Shown: positions 1 to 12,492, counted from the stretch's first letter. The stretch is DNA of 64,000 nt from Chromera velia (GCA_018398765.1 JAHBMJ010000995.1:1-64000); one strand, 5' to 3'. The notes: generated by a model from the letters alone, not told the origin. Numbers and translations: made by a program.

Positions 1-2690
1 TCATAAGGTACGGCAGTTTTGAATGGCTGGTGATGCCGTTTGGTTTGTGTAATGCACCTTCCATCAGCATGCGTCTCATCACGGATGTGCTCAGACCACT
101 CCTTGACAAGTGTGTTGTTGTGTTTATTGATGATGTTCTTGTTTTCAGCCGCACTCCGGAGGAGTATATCGAGCACATCAACCAAGTCTTTTCCCTTTTG
201 AGGGAACACCAGCTCTACGTTAAGGTCTCTAAATGCGCATGGCTTCGGACAGAGACGAAATTTTTGGGGTTGGTGGTTGATGAGAAGGGGGTCAGACCAA
301 GCCATGAGAAAATGCAATGGCTCACTGAGTTCGCACAACCCACAGACCGCACTTCCCTGCGCCAGTTTCTGGGACTGGCCAATTGGTTCCGCCGGTTTGT
401 CCCGAGGTTCTCGTTTCTTGCGGGGCCTCTCACATTCCTCCTCCAAGGGAACGTCCCCTTCGAATGGAAGACTGCACAGTCGCGTGCGTTTGCTGAGCTG
501 AAGAAGGCAGTACAGGAGCATGCCACCCTTGCCCTCCCCGATCCCAGCAAGCCAGTCATTCTAGTGCGCGACGCATCGCAGTCTGCAGGAGCCATTGGGG
601 CTGTCGCCCTCTAGAAGGACTATGCAACCGGGAGATACCGCCCCCTCGCTTTCGGCTCCCGCCGTCTGACATCTACGGAAGCCAAGTACCTCATCTGAAA
701 GTTGGAATTTCTAGCGATTGTGCATTTTGCAAAGGTGTGGAGACACTTCCTGTCTTCAGACTCCGAAATATGGACCGATCACCAGAGCCTCACAAATTTT
801 AGCCACCGATCATTCGAATTTTGCTCCCTGCGAGTCCGACGCTGGATTGAGTTTATGCAGGAGCTCGGCATCACTCCAAAGTATATCCCAGGGAGAGCAA
901 ACATTGTGGCAGACGCCTTTTCCCGAAACCCTCCTGCCACACAGCAGCTCATGCCGTCTTCCGCCGAGGTTTCTTGCATGGGTCGCGCTCAGCGTCTGCC
1001 TGTACGTCCCAGGCCCCTGCCAGAGGCTGTCCTGGTGTCTGTCCAGCCTGTTGGGTCTTTGGGGGTAGAGTATGCTGATCTGCCCGATTTGGTTCCTGAG
1101 ATTGAGGAGAGCCAGATTCCAGTTAGGGAGGGAGATGGGCAGCAGTCTCGGATGGGGATGGAGTTGCAGAGTTTGACGGTCTCCGCCACACAGTCACAGG
1201 CATTCTTTGATGCCTGCAGGAGGGGATACTCAGCCGATCTCTTCTTCCACCCTGTCCTTCAGCATCTGTCATAGCAGCACCCATCCGCCCCCACACCTGA
1301 TTTTGCCCTTCGTTTGCGAGGTACGTCGCTTCGTGCCGGTCTCCTGTATTTTGAGAGGAATCGTCTCTGTGTCCCTAGATCTCAGCAGGGGACTGTGATG
1401 GCTGGGGTGCACTCCCCTCCGCACGCTGCTCACTTTGGGATGGGGAAGACCTATCGGAAGGTGGCGTCATTGTACTACTGGCCCAAGATGTGGACGTCAG
1501 TCACTTCTTTTGTTCGCGTGTGCGATCGATGTCAGAGAAGCAAGGGTCCCACTGCGGCCCGCCTTGGGCTTCTGCAGCCCCTCCCTATCCCTTCACGCCC
1601 TTGGGAGTCGACTTGCATTGACCGCCTTACTGACTTGCCGCCTTCCGGTGATGACTTAGAAGGGTTTGATACGATTCTTGTGGTGCTTCGCCGGCTCATT
1701 AAAGCAGTTATCTTGATTCCCACTCACAGCACAGCAGGAGCAGAGGAGACCGCTCGGATCTACCGCCAGCATGTTTCGTGCAAGAAGGGCTTCCAGCGTC
1801 ATATCGTCTGCGATCGTGACCCCCGTTTTATCGCCCACTTTTGGCAGACCCTCCACGCCTCCAGCGGTTCAGAAGTCGATTTCGTGACTGCATCGTACCA
1901 CGACACAGCGGGTGCCGCAGAGAGGATGAATCACACCCTCGAGGAGGCTTTGCGGTGTTTAGTAGACACGAAGCACTCCCGGTGGTCTGAATTTCTGTGT
2001 GATGTGGAGTTTGCATACAACTCCTCTGTCTATGAGGGGACTGGTTTTGCGCCCCTCGCTCTCGATGGCGGGAAGTCCCCGCTCATCCCTCCTGCTCTCA
2101 ATCTCCCAGTCTCAGTCGAACCTTCTTTCAATGCAAGGGAATTTCTGGAGGAGCACAGCCAGATGATCGCTGCAGCGAGGGATTCACTCCGCTCAGCCCA
2201 ACAAGTCATGACCCGAAACGCCAATCGCCGTCGGCGTCCCACCAAAAATATCCGAGTAGGAGATTACGTCCTGGTGTACCGCACATGGTGGCCACGTCCT
2301 GTGGGGAAGGGGGAGGAATACGCCAGGAAGCTTGATTCAGTTTGGTTTCAAAAATTGGTCCGTTTAAAGTCGAGACCGTTCTGCCTCGAGACAATCTGGA
2401 GGTTGTTTTGCCTGCTGGGAGCAGGAAGCACCCTATCATTCACATATCGTTGTGCAAGCCTTACCGTCAGCCAAGTGGGGAGACTCGCCCCCCGTCTGTC
2501 CGCATGCCCGCTTGGGCCGAGGAGGAGTATGAAGTCGAGAAAATCCTTGCAGTCCGAGGGAGGGGCAAGGCCAAGCAGTACAAGGTTCTCTGGAGGGGAT
2601 ACCCATTAGAAGATACATCATGGGAGCCCCTGTCGTCATTGAAGAATGTAAAACAAGCGATTGCCAATTTCTATGCTTCGGCCTGAGTGA
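1..2690 (+). mobile_element. Decayed Ty3/gypsy-type LTR retrotransposon (chromovirus), 3' part
   Basis: Fossil element, cut off on the left by the window edge. Recognisable parts in order are reverse transcriptase (about 1-430, with the F-I-D-D-V active-site strand), RNase H (about 500-930), integrase with an H-H-C-C zinc region and core (about 1400-2200), and a C-terminal chromodomain (about 2520-2680, ending in a W-R-G-Y-P...S-W-E-P signature). A chromodomain after the integrase is the mark of the chromovirus branch of Ty3/gypsy elements. The element is broken, with about three or four interruptions, so it is not active. A purine-rich tract at about 2704-2718 is a candidate polypurine tract, after which a 3' LTR would begin. 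No 5' LTR lies in the window, so age cannot be measured from LTR divergence. Confidence 0.9.
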
Positions 2691-3975
2691 GGCGCACAAG
2701 CCATGGAGGGGGGAAAGGGCACGTTACGTTGTGGCTTGTACGGTGATTTGATCACCCGCCAAACTTGCCAGAACTGGGACTGGGAAACTAACTTCGCAAT
2801 ACTAAGCCCGGCTGGCATTAATTAAGTGCACTAAGAGAATTAAGTGACAGACTGACAATACAGAGAAAGAAATAATAGACTTGCAATACAGAAATAAATA
2901 GAAGCATGCCGTACAGTCTTCGTCCATCTGTATCGCTTGAATAGAGTCCTTGGAAGTGAACTCTGACTAACAGACTTAAGGAGGTAAGGTACGATAAGTC
3001 TCCAACTAGACTACGTTCTTAGTCTAGGAGGAAATCTGACGGCAGTACTTTCTGCTTGATTGCATTTGTGCATGCTCTATCGATCTGACGTGCGTGTTGC
3101 ATGCATGTGCATGCATTTTTGCATCACCTACGCTCGCTTTGCGTGCAGGCCGTGAAGCTTCGACTTGGTGCGGATTGACTTGACTTCGTTGGTGCCACTT
3201 TACAGCTATATTAAATTCCCTTCTGTATGAGCCGCGGTAGCAGATAGAAGAGAACCCGTCACCGTGTTGGTGGTCAAGAAACTTCATGTGCTGGTCTTAC
3301 TGCTTACGTTCCATCATGTTCCGTCCTCTGCTTCTTAGTTGAACTTCTTGACGAGAGACGAGAATCTGTCCCAGAGCAATCGAAGGTGACAGATTGGAAG
3401 AGAGCGCCCGACTCTTGCGTAAAAGTCGGTGTAAAAGCCTGGCTCTAGGTGAAGAAGCTCAGACAAAGCTGCATAGACGAGGCCGCTTGGAGTGCATTCC
3501 ATTCGACATGTAGGCCTGCCACTTCCACAGGGAAGGGAAATGCTCCTTGCGAAGGGAGGCAAAATGCTCCGAAGGAACGGAGATGCTCGGAAGTGGTTCT
3601 CATCCTAAGGCTTACAGATGAAGTGGTCGTTAATGCTGGTGACGGCCGGAATGTGAAGCATCAAGATGAGGTCATGACTACGAGAGACACAAAGAGCAGC
3701 TGCCTCTGTCCCTTCTGCTAAGTTGCCGATCGAGATTCTTTTATATTGGGAGAGCAAGTGAGAAAGAGTGAATGAAGCTGCCCGATCGTCTTGGACTAGC
3801 GTCCTGGGAGCCGGCACCACGTGAAGTACCAGCTAGTGCATGAGCGTCAGAGCGACTTAGTGCTAGGCTATAGCTTCACCTATAATAATCTGATCTCGAT
3901 CTCGTGGCCTCATCGACAGAAGGAGTGTTAATATACTGTCTTGCTGCTTAGCCTCTAGATAGGCCAGTTTGATGT
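2691..3975. other. Presumed 3' LTR and repeat debris, no gene
   Basis: This stretch has no convincing coding sequence. Its first part directly follows the chromodomain and purine tract, so an LTR beginning near 2720 is expected, but there is no second copy in the window to fix its ends. It also contains the first copy of a dispersed repeat (3044-3210). Confidence 0.4.
3044..3210 (+). repeat. Dispersed repeat, copy 1 of 2
   Basis: About 167 bp beginning AGTACTTTCTG and ending near ACTTTACAG. It is closely matched by 3976-4147 in the same orientation, including the shared core GCCGTGAAGCTTCGACTTGG. It may be a piece of an LTR or of a non-autonomous element. Confidence 0.8.
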
Positions 3976-4147
3976 AGTACTTTCTGTCTGATTGCATTTG
4001 TGCATACATGCTTTATCGATCCGACGTGCATGCTGCATGCATCTGCATACGTTTTTGTGTCACCCACGCTCGCTTTGTGTACAGGCCGTGAAGCTTCGAC
4101 TTGGCGCGGATTGACTTGACTTCGTTGGTGCTACTTTACGGTATATA
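3976..4147 (+). repeat. Dispersed repeat, copy 2 of 2
   Basis: Direct copy of 3044-3210 with scattered substitutions and small indels, about 930 bp downstream in the same orientation. The copy ends just before the MITE at 4186. Confidence 0.8.
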
Positions 4148-4185
4148 TTATCAACTACTAGTAGTTAATAGTAGTTTCATTATAT

Positions 4186-4992
4186 TAGGGTTGGTAAATG
4201 CGGTCAGTGCTGAATGTCGACATTTGTAACACGTCTAGTGCCGACATCGGTATTTGAAACGGCATTTTGTAGCCAAAGTGACATTTAGTGTGCAGTACAT
4301 AGATATCAATGGATTAGACGCGCAAAACGCGTATGTAAAAAACGTTTATTTTCATGCGCGTATACGTTTTTTGCATACATGCAGTTAATTGGTATTAAAT
4401 TTGCATGCATGTGCATGAATTAATTTTTTAATGCGGCCCGATCGATCGAGATGTCTCTCTCATACTGCATGTGTGTATCAATATACAATGATTGATCGAA
4501 GAGTTCATCGTAAGCTTTTAATTGATCCATTTTCATCCTTCATCGTACAATCCGTCCATCGTATACTTAACCTATTCATCTCTCTTTTTTCTAGTGACAC
4601 AGAAAACTAGACAGAAAAAGAAGAGAAAGTGTCAATAAAAATCTTAGTAGAACAGCTTGATCGACTGTTTACCCTCAGGCTGGCATAGTCGGGGAATGCT
4701 TGGTCCTTCAACAGTATAGAGAACGAGTGGTTCCGAACAGGCGTCGCCTCTCTAGTGATTGTCTCCCCAAAGTCGTTCAAGAAATCAAACAGGTATTGTC
4801 GCGGCTTCTTGATGGTCAGTTCATCTAGTTTAGCAACTTTGGTATACTTTTGTCAAAGATTGATACTGTTGGTCTAGGCAAACTATGAAATATTAGCACT
4901 GTATTGAAACATAAATGTCGTTGTTGATCAGTGCTGTTTATACGTTTAGTGTCAATAACGGCATTTATCGCCCACGGCATTTACCAACCCTA
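4186..4992. mobile_element. hAT-like non-autonomous DNA transposon (MITE), 807 bp
   Basis: The two ends are perfect 16-bp inverted repeats, TAGGGTTGGTAAATGC at 4186-4201 and its reverse complement at 4977-4992. They are flanked by an 8-bp target duplication, CATTATAT (4178-4185) and CATTATAC (4993-5000), with one mismatch. An 8-bp duplication with short TIRs of this kind is typical of the hAT superfamily. Inside are a 15-bp imperfect hairpin (4331-4345 with 4364-4378) and a short open stretch at about 4663-4830 that could be a relic of transposase coding; I do not recognise its product. The element is too short to encode a transposase. Confidence 0.85.
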
Positions 4993-5000
4993 CATTATAC

Positions 5001-5647
5001 TATTCAATGTAGTAACTAGTGTAAGCTACATATATGTTTGAAAAAAAAATCTTTATCAAACTTAATTTGAAAGAAAAAGGATAGTTAAAATTCTTTTATG
5101 CAACTCTTTATTCTTTCTAGTATTCTTTATGCATACATGTAAACAACGACATGCTTGCGGGCCCTCGAGGGAGGGTCTGAAATAATATCCCGGGCCTTGT
5201 TAGCGGTGGTGACACCTGCATGCATTCATGGACATAGCGGGAAGCCGGGGAAGGCCTAGTGCGGAACCAATCAATCAATGCTGGTATCCAGGCCAACGCC
5301 ATAATTCGGCCCCATAAATTGCTACTGACTGCATTGCTTACTAAGTTTCAATACTTCTACCACATTAAATGTCCAAGTCGATCGGTTACCAAAGTGTCAA
5401 AGACTTCAATAATGCTATAGTGGTCTGCGCCAACAATTACTACGATGGCCACTTCTTCGATGTGGCCTACGAAAGGAGCTGCGAGCAGCTGCGCGGATAC
5501 ACTCGTGAATGCTCAATCAATGCTGGAGCTCTCAATCGACTCTTTTCGACGAGTGCTTACTGTATACATGTACACACTCTCTCCAACTTCTCCCATCGTT
5601 CCAGAAACACGTCTCACCCTGCAATTTCAACCTGTGAGTTCAGTCAA
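5001..5647. other. Intergenic, no gene seen
   Basis: AT-rich near the MITE, then mixed composition. It lies downstream of the stop codon of the minus-strand gene beginning at 11585 and so would hold its 3' UTR. I see no tRNA-like structure or conserved coding stretch. Confidence 0.5.
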
Positions 5648-8600
5648 TCAATCCGCAATGTTCACCTCATCATATCCCCCCTCATCATCATCGTCATCTT
5701 TCCACTCTTCTCCCCCCTCCTCGTCCGGGTTCTCTTCATTGCCATCTCCCGCCCGTCTCCCTCCTGAGAAACCAGAGATGCCACCCCACACGGCCTCAGC
5801 ACCCGATTTGGCATACGCAAACATGGCGGAGAAACCGCCAGAACTTCCAGGCGGCGCACCTTCCGGTGTCATCCCCCCCCTCCCCCTTCCTCTTCGACCA
5901 GTGGACCTAGGGGGGCCTGCAGCTGCCCGAAGGGAAGAGAAGGCCCCTCCTGCTCCTCCCGTTTGCGACATCATCTTTCTCTGGGCACACGGACAGTCAG
6001 GATCGTCACAACATTCCTCATCTGATTCATCACCCTCTTCCTCTTCTTCCTCCTCTGGCCCATATTCACTCCCATCTTCCTCCTCTCCCTCTTCTTCTTC
6101 TTCTTCTTCTTCTTCTTCTTCAAAACTTCCATCCTCATCCTCATCACTGGAATCCTCGTCGTCATCTGCCCATTCATCCTCGTCATCCGCTTCTGCAGAC
6201 CCGGTCTTTCGGGACCGACAACTTGGCTGAGGAGGGGACACGCCTCTCCGGGGAGACTGCCAATTTCTTCTCCCGTCTCGGGGAGGCGAGTCCCGCAGAG
6301 GAGACGGAGAAGAAACAACGCCTGCCGCCTCATCATAACGATAAGTTAAACCCTCCGGGGGGGAATTTACCTGCAAACGCCCCACAGAGCGCATGTGGGG
6401 GAGACGGCGTTGACTTGTGGACCCCCGTTCTCCCCCTCTTCCCCCCCCACTCAGGCAGGGGGGCTCTGGGGGACTGCAGGTGATGGATCCGGTTGGGGAC
6501 GCCTGAAGTTGGAGTTGGGTTCTGGGCTCAGAGGGGGGGACTTGGGGTGAGTCTATGCAGGCATGGGGCGGTTGGGGTGTGGCACGTGCGCTCATCTGTG
6601 CAGAGTCCCTCTCTACTGCATGCCAACTCATTGCTTCTTCTGTCTGTGCAGGGATCGAGTGGGAGTCCCCAACTGGGTTTTGTGCAGCGTCTCCTTGTGA
6701 GTTTCCGGCTGCCCCGGAGACTCCACTGGTGTCTACCAGGGGAGACTGGGGCGCTCTCAAATTCCCTGGAGGGGGCAGAGCGAAGAGCGCAAACGGATCT
6801 GGGGACCCTGTGGTGATAGACGTGTGGGAGGTTCTGCTGCTTGGTAGGGGGGACTGGGATTGTGCACTTTCGTCTAGCCCTCCTGCGTGTCCATTCTTGT
6901 GCAGATGCGCATGCGGATCCTCAGCAAAAGCATGCTGATGGTTTAACGTGCCTGCTCTACTTTCTCTCGACCTCCCATCTCCCCCTTTCTGCTGTAGTCT
7001 TGCTTTGTCTGCAGCTCTCTGAAGCTTTAACTCCGAAGACAAATGATGCAGGCCTGTGCCATGTGTGCCCCCCTGGCGAGATGGGATTGGCACATCTAGC
7101 CCTCCTTTTCCTTTCTCCTCACTGGCCTGAGGCAGATCTCTTTCTCTGTCTGCCGTCTCCTTCAACTCTGAGGATGAAACACTGGGGGCCACGGCATGCC
7201 CACTCCCCCCAGAAAGAGACGCAATATGTCCCGGCTCATCCAAAAAAGATTCGACCGACTCTGCAGGCCTCTTCTTTCGTCTTCCACGTCCCCCTTCTCC
7301 CCCCCCTGCTGTTGAATCCCCTCCTCCGGTCATTGACACAGAAAGAGACAGGGACAGAGACGCGGTGTGAGTCATGGGAGTCTCTGCCGACCCCGATCCG
7401 GCATGCTCCATTTCTTCCCTCTCCCTCTCCCTTCCCCCCTCCTCCTCCTCCTCCTGACGCATCTCACTCCCCTTCCCTCTCTGGACAACTCTTTCTGCCT
7501 CTCTATTCTCTGAAAATGGGGACACATGCAAAGCAGGAGGTCGACGTAGAGACGCCCCCCCGGCCTCCACCTCTCTCTGCCCCTCTATCAGCCCCCCCTC
7601 CCCCTCTCCATCTGCTGCCTTCTCAAGAGACAAAACCCCCTCTCCCTCTCCCTCCCCTTTATCCCCCCCTGTTGACGATGAGGCAGAGAAATCCTCTCCC
7701 TCTCCCTCTCGACAAACCTCCGGACTCCCTGACGACAAGAGGTCATCTGTAGGACGAGACTCTGCTACCTCGTGGGGGAGACCAATCGCACCCTCTGCAT
7801 CTTTTGAAGCGCAAAGGACACTGTCAGGTTTACAGACAGCAGCAGGGAAGGCAACAAGAACCTCTCCCGCACTCTCTTTCTCGACGGCATCTTCTCTTTG
7901 TCCCTCTTCTTCTTCTTCCACGTCCTTCCGCTGTTCTTCCTTCTCTTCCTTTTCGCTCTTCCCCCTATCCTCAATAACAATATCAGACGTCGGAACTGGT
8001 TGCCCTTCCTTCTCTTTCCCGTTCCCTGCTTCAACCCCCAAATCTCCTTCCCGACTTTCCGTCTCCTCTTTCTCCTGCCCCTCTTCCTCTTCCCCTTCTC
8101 CTGACAAATCCGCAGACTCTTCCTCCCTAGCTTCCTCTTCAACTTTACTTTCTTTGACATCAACATCACACTCCCCATCAGTACCCTGGACATCTGAATC
8201 TTCCTTAGAGTCTCCCTCACCATCCGGACCTCCTTCTGAAGAAGCCTGTACCACCACCCCAGCAGACGGTTTCGCAAACCCCTTACGCATCGTCTGGATG
8301 ATCCCCTCGATTCGCTTCCGTCTGCCCACCTTCGCCATGTGCTCTAGGCGAATTCGGCACTGACGGGGAGGAGAGAAGATGTCCCTCACGTCCCTTCGAA
8401 AGGGCTCCCCTGTCCACAAATCACCCTCCCTCTCCCTCTCCGCTCGCTGCCCCTCTACAGCAAGCAGAGCAGGCGGCCTGGTGCCGAGGGGGGAGACGGC
8501 AGAAGAGGGGGACATCCCAGAAGACGTCCTGTCGAGTTTGGCGGGAGGAAAGGAAAATTCCTTCACCGAACCGCCCCCTGCCAGAAGGAACAACGGCCCC

Positions 8601-8975
8601 TGGCCCTGTTCGCTTCCCCTCCCGCTGCCGGCACTGCTACTGCTTCCACGTGCCAACACACGAGGGGGGCGCAACCGCCAAGAGTGCAGGGGTCTGCGTC
8701 GGAGGCTCTTGCCACAACACCCTTGCTGTCTTGCCATTGTGCGTTTGTGCACAGGGAACCCTCTCCTCTGGCCCCTGTCATTTCCACTCAAACCGTCGGT
8801 AGAGCCCCACTCCGTCCCCCCCTTCCCTTCCAAGAGGGCTGACGCCGCTTCCTCAGGGGGGGGCCTGGGGATGAGTCCGTGGAAGTCTGGAGGTTGAACG
8901 GGGGCAAGAGGCGGCGTCTGGGCGACAGCCGAACGAACACAGGCAGGAAGGAGGGACCTGGTGGCCGTGAAAATG
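5648..8975 (-). CDS. Very long acidic low-complexity exon, probably C-terminal tail of the ABHD17-like protein
   Basis: A single open frame of about 1,100 codons without a stop ends in TGA at 5648-5650. It opens after a good splice acceptor (pyrimidine tract, TGCTGCAG) at 8975 in a phase that fits donors at the end of the hydrolase exon 4. I therefore read it as the last exon of that gene; a separate gene is possible. There is no recognisable enzyme domain. A short basic helix (R-R-K-R-I-E-G-I-I-Q) lies near the start. Long Glu/Asp/Ser/Gly/Pro-rich stretches follow, with a pure glutamate run around 6075-6125, a small cysteine cluster (C-C-D-D-P-D-C-P-C) near 5990, an R-G-R-G-R-G patch, and an acidic terminus (D-D-D-D-D-E). 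The tail is probably disordered. The plus strand shows long pyrimidine-rich open frames that are shadows. Confidence 0.6.
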
Positions 8976-9186
8976 CTGCAGCAGACAAAGGGAGAAGGAA
9001 AGAGAGAAGAAGAGAGAGGGAGTAATGGAGGGATGAACAAGCAGGATCGGAGGTAAAGAGAAGAGCGAACGGCCAGGTGATCCAATTGGAGGAAATGGAC
9101 AACCGTCCTGAATGTGGAAGAGAAAGTATTTCATCACTCTTTCCGTCTCCTCAACCCAGGCGAAGGAAGATATAAGCAAAGAGCAC

Positions 9187-9991
9187 CCTGTTCTTTCGTA
9201 CAGCTGAAGATGAATGAGGCCTGACCTGTCGACAGAAAGCATCGAGAGTGCAGCTGCCTGGAGGTCTGCTGCAGTTTTCCTCATCGTTGTCTCCCTTTTC
9301 TCTCCCTCTGCTTCTTCCTTTTCGTCTTCTGCCTCCCTCTCCTCCTCTCCGGGACCAGGGGGGGAGACAGGAAGAAAAATCTGGGGGGGCACCCTGATCA
9401 GCGGAACAGGACCCGTATCCACTGAGGGCGGCAACGGGAACAATCCCCCCCCCCCGCTGACTCTGCTGCCTGTCGAGTCAAGTTGCCGGGGCTCCACTGG
9501 GCCCGCGGAGGGCGATAGCGTCACCATCGTGTGGGCGGCTGCCGGGGAGTGGGATCGGGAGACGGTGGCCCCCTCAGCCGGGGCCCCTCCGCTCCCGCTG
9601 CCTGAAGAGAAAGTGGACAGGAAGGAGGCCGAGGGACCCACTGCACTTGAGGCCGCCTCGCACAGAGAGGAGTAGACGGAGTGAAGGGGGGCTGAGAATC
9701 CTTTACTCGTGGCGGGGTTCGCACCCGAGGGAGTCCGCGCATGCGGTCCCTGTCGCCCCCCTCTTTTTGTTGGGGGAGGGGGGGCGAGGGCTGCAGTGGC
9801 TTGGTAGTGCGTGTGTCGAAAGTGCAGTGTGCCTGAAGAGGCCGCACCGTTCTGGTGGTTTTCTGAATTCCCACAATGTGCCAATCTGTGTACGTGCGCG
9901 ATGCTCCTCAACTCAGAGAGCTCAAAGAAAGAGTCAACGTCCCGAAGAAGGGACAAGAGACTGCCTGTCCATGTGCGCAGTTTCTGCATAC

Positions 9992-10029
<38 letters not shown>

Positions 10030-11585
10030 TAGCTGCACACCCACAGAAATACACAGAGCAGACGCACACACAGAGGTCTTAAGCAGGCACTCAGCACACA
10101 AAGAATTCAGTCTGCATTGACTTGCATCTGCCTCTTTCCCTTCCTGCCGTCTCCTTTTCTTACTTGACGGACTTTCTTGGGAGTGTTGAGTGCCTGTATG
10201 TAGAGCTTCTGTGCATGAGAGCCGTCGTAGGCTTCTGCGGCATTGTGGACGACCAAAAGGGGGCACTTGACGGTCCGCAAGGAACTCACGGCCTGCACCG
10301 ATATGAAGTGAGAGACAGCACAAACAGAAGAGTGAAAGCCTCCATGGAGACTGACGCACATCCGAACACAGCGACCAGGCAGAGGGCTGATGAAACTGAG
10401 AAATGTAGATGCAGACTGTGGAAAGCACGAGAGAACAAGTGTGGGGTTACGGAAACAAGAGAACAAGAAAGTAGTCAACATTCCTATCAGAGAAGTGCAC
10501 CCCTGACCAGAGACAGCCTGAAAGAGAGAAAAGAGCTTGAGACCGAATCGGGCAGCCAGTGAAGTGGAAAAAGTGATGACGAGAAATGAGAAAGTTTCGA
10601 AACACCTCTTTCTGTTCTGACCTGTCTAATCGTGAAGGGCGACGGTAAAGGTTCGCTGAGTGCCCCCTGTTCGCACAATCTGCCCGCTCTATCTTCCCAC
10701 ATCCACTTCACACTCGGGGCCCCGCCTTCAAACAACGAGTACGACTCCCCTCCTCTGTCCCCCTCCGTCTCTTTCCGGATTTCCTTGTCAAGAGGCAGAC
10801 TTGCAGGACTCCCACAATCACTCACCCCCTCCGTCCCCGTGCCTGTCCACGCAGTCCCCGTCCACCCGGATTGAGAGCCAGACCCTTCAGGAGACCCCTC
10901 ACCCGTCTCCCTCAACCCCCCCAGCCATAGTCCTTCACCCCCCTTGGCAGAGAGAAACTGGAGAGGGTCGAAACACTTAGGGCTACAGAGCAACAGTCCT
11001 CCGAATACAAATGGCCCTCCAGTGTTGAATTGAAGCTCCAAAAGATCGCACCAGGAGGCGAGCTGCAAGAGAGCAGAGACAGGCAATAAGGCATGCAAGA
11101 GACGGACACAGAGCAACACACCTTGGAGATGATCGACTGACTTCAATCGCAGGTCCTGCCGCTTGTCCGTTTGCACTGATGAAAATGTTGGAGGGTTGGA
11201 ACCTCATTGTCTCGATGGCAAAGGACAAAGCAGTCCGGACGTCGTGCAACAGTTCCCTCAGACTCGGCTGACTGCACTCGACCCCAAATCCGGGGTATTC
11301 GATGCACATCACGGAGACCTGGAGCTGCTCATGGATGGTGTTGCACAGGGCGGAGACACTCCCAAGGTCCTCATCGAGAGAGTGCAGATGGATGAAGAGA
11401 GAAGGGTATCCTCCACAGGCAAAGAGAAGACAGGGGACTGAAGCGGCAGTGGGGCACTTGTGGAGGTTCAACTCACGGGGTATCCACCCGAGGTTATTGG
11501 GAAAGCAGCTGTGCCCGTAGGAAGGCGCAGGGACAACCAAGTGCCTCTGCTTCTTCTTCCAGATGTGAAATCGCAGACGATCCAT
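9187..11585 (-). CDS. ABHD17-like alpha/beta-hydrolase lacking its serine nucleophile (exons 1-4)
   Basis: Exons with matching phases: 11585-11142, 11062-10622, 10292-10164 and 9983 to about 9187. Exon 1 runs from an N-terminal start through the D-E-D-L-G strand and Y-P-G-F-G turn to the nucleophile elbow. ABHD17 depalmitoylases read G-Q-S-I-G there; this protein reads G-Q-A-A-G, so the catalytic serine is alanine. The sequence continues across the exon 1/2 junction as A-I-E-L-A-S-W, like the family's V-D-L-A-S-R. Exon 3 matches the strand carrying the acidic residue (L-L-V-V-H-N-A-A-E), with the usual aspartate region altered. A histidine remains in A-H-C-G-N-S-E of exon 4. The family removes palmitate from membrane proteins; loss of the nucleophile suggests a pseudo-enzyme (inference). 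Exon 2 carries a long Gly/Ser/Glu-rich insertion. Intron 3 contains a GA microsatellite (about 9996-10028). Phase-compatible donors near 9187 and 9202 would join exon 4 to the acidic exon at 8975-5648. Confidence 0.75.
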
Positions 11586-12369
11586 TCTGCCCTGTTCACT
11601 TGGATCACAGAAATGGATGCACGCCGGCTACACGGAACTTGGAACTCATTGCCACAGGCCTCTGCAGTCTCGTGTGTGTCCGAGAGTGCTTCCAAGGCTA
11701 CCGCGCCTTTCGAGGAAGCCATGCACGTGAACCAGACCTTGGTATTAATGCAGAATTGTACGATCGGACAATTGACCCAGCTAGCTAGCACTCAGGTGTT
11801 CCTCAATCGTCCATGGACCTAGCCAGCGTCTCTCGACGTCTCTTCGTGTGGGCTGGCATCAGCGCGGGCTTTTCGCACGAAGTATATACTTTACGGGGCC
11901 ATGTATGCGCTTGACGGGTATGCATTGAGGCGCATTCGAGCCATACAGATGCAAGGCGGGATAAGGCGGCCCAGGGTGTAGGCGGGGTCCCCAACAAAAA
12001 CTATGGACCACTCAATTCATCGAAATGCAAAATAAAAGCCATTATCCCCCCCAAAAAATCGAAGTTGCCGCCAATTACCGCCAATTATCCCACCAAAAAA
12101 TAACTATTAGCAAATTTGTGTATTTCGCGATAACCCAATTAAAGTTGTGTATTTCCCCTGAGACATCATCTTCTAGCATCATATCTCGTTTGAAGCTTAT
12201 AAAACTTTTATCTTCACATAAATTTCGGCCCAACATCTTAAACAATAGACAAAAATTAGTAATATTTTAGTAAACACTAGCTAAAAAACAAAATTTTAAA
12301 TGACATACGATTTTCATAAACAATGATCTATAAAGTCGGTCTATATATGTTCATGTGTGTGCTAGTATA

Positions 12370-12425
12370 TATCTGTGTGTGTGTGCGTATGTGTATGTAT
12401 ATGTGTATGTGTGTGTGTGTGTGTA

Positions 12426-12461
<36 letters not shown>

Positions 12462-12492
12462 GGTATGTGTGTGTGTGTGTATGTGTGTATGT

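Noticed and set aside
5445-8897. Plus-strand serine- and proline-rich frames opposite the acidic exon
   Set aside because: They are the complement of Glu/Asp-rich codons of the minus-strand exon. No splice or start context supports them.
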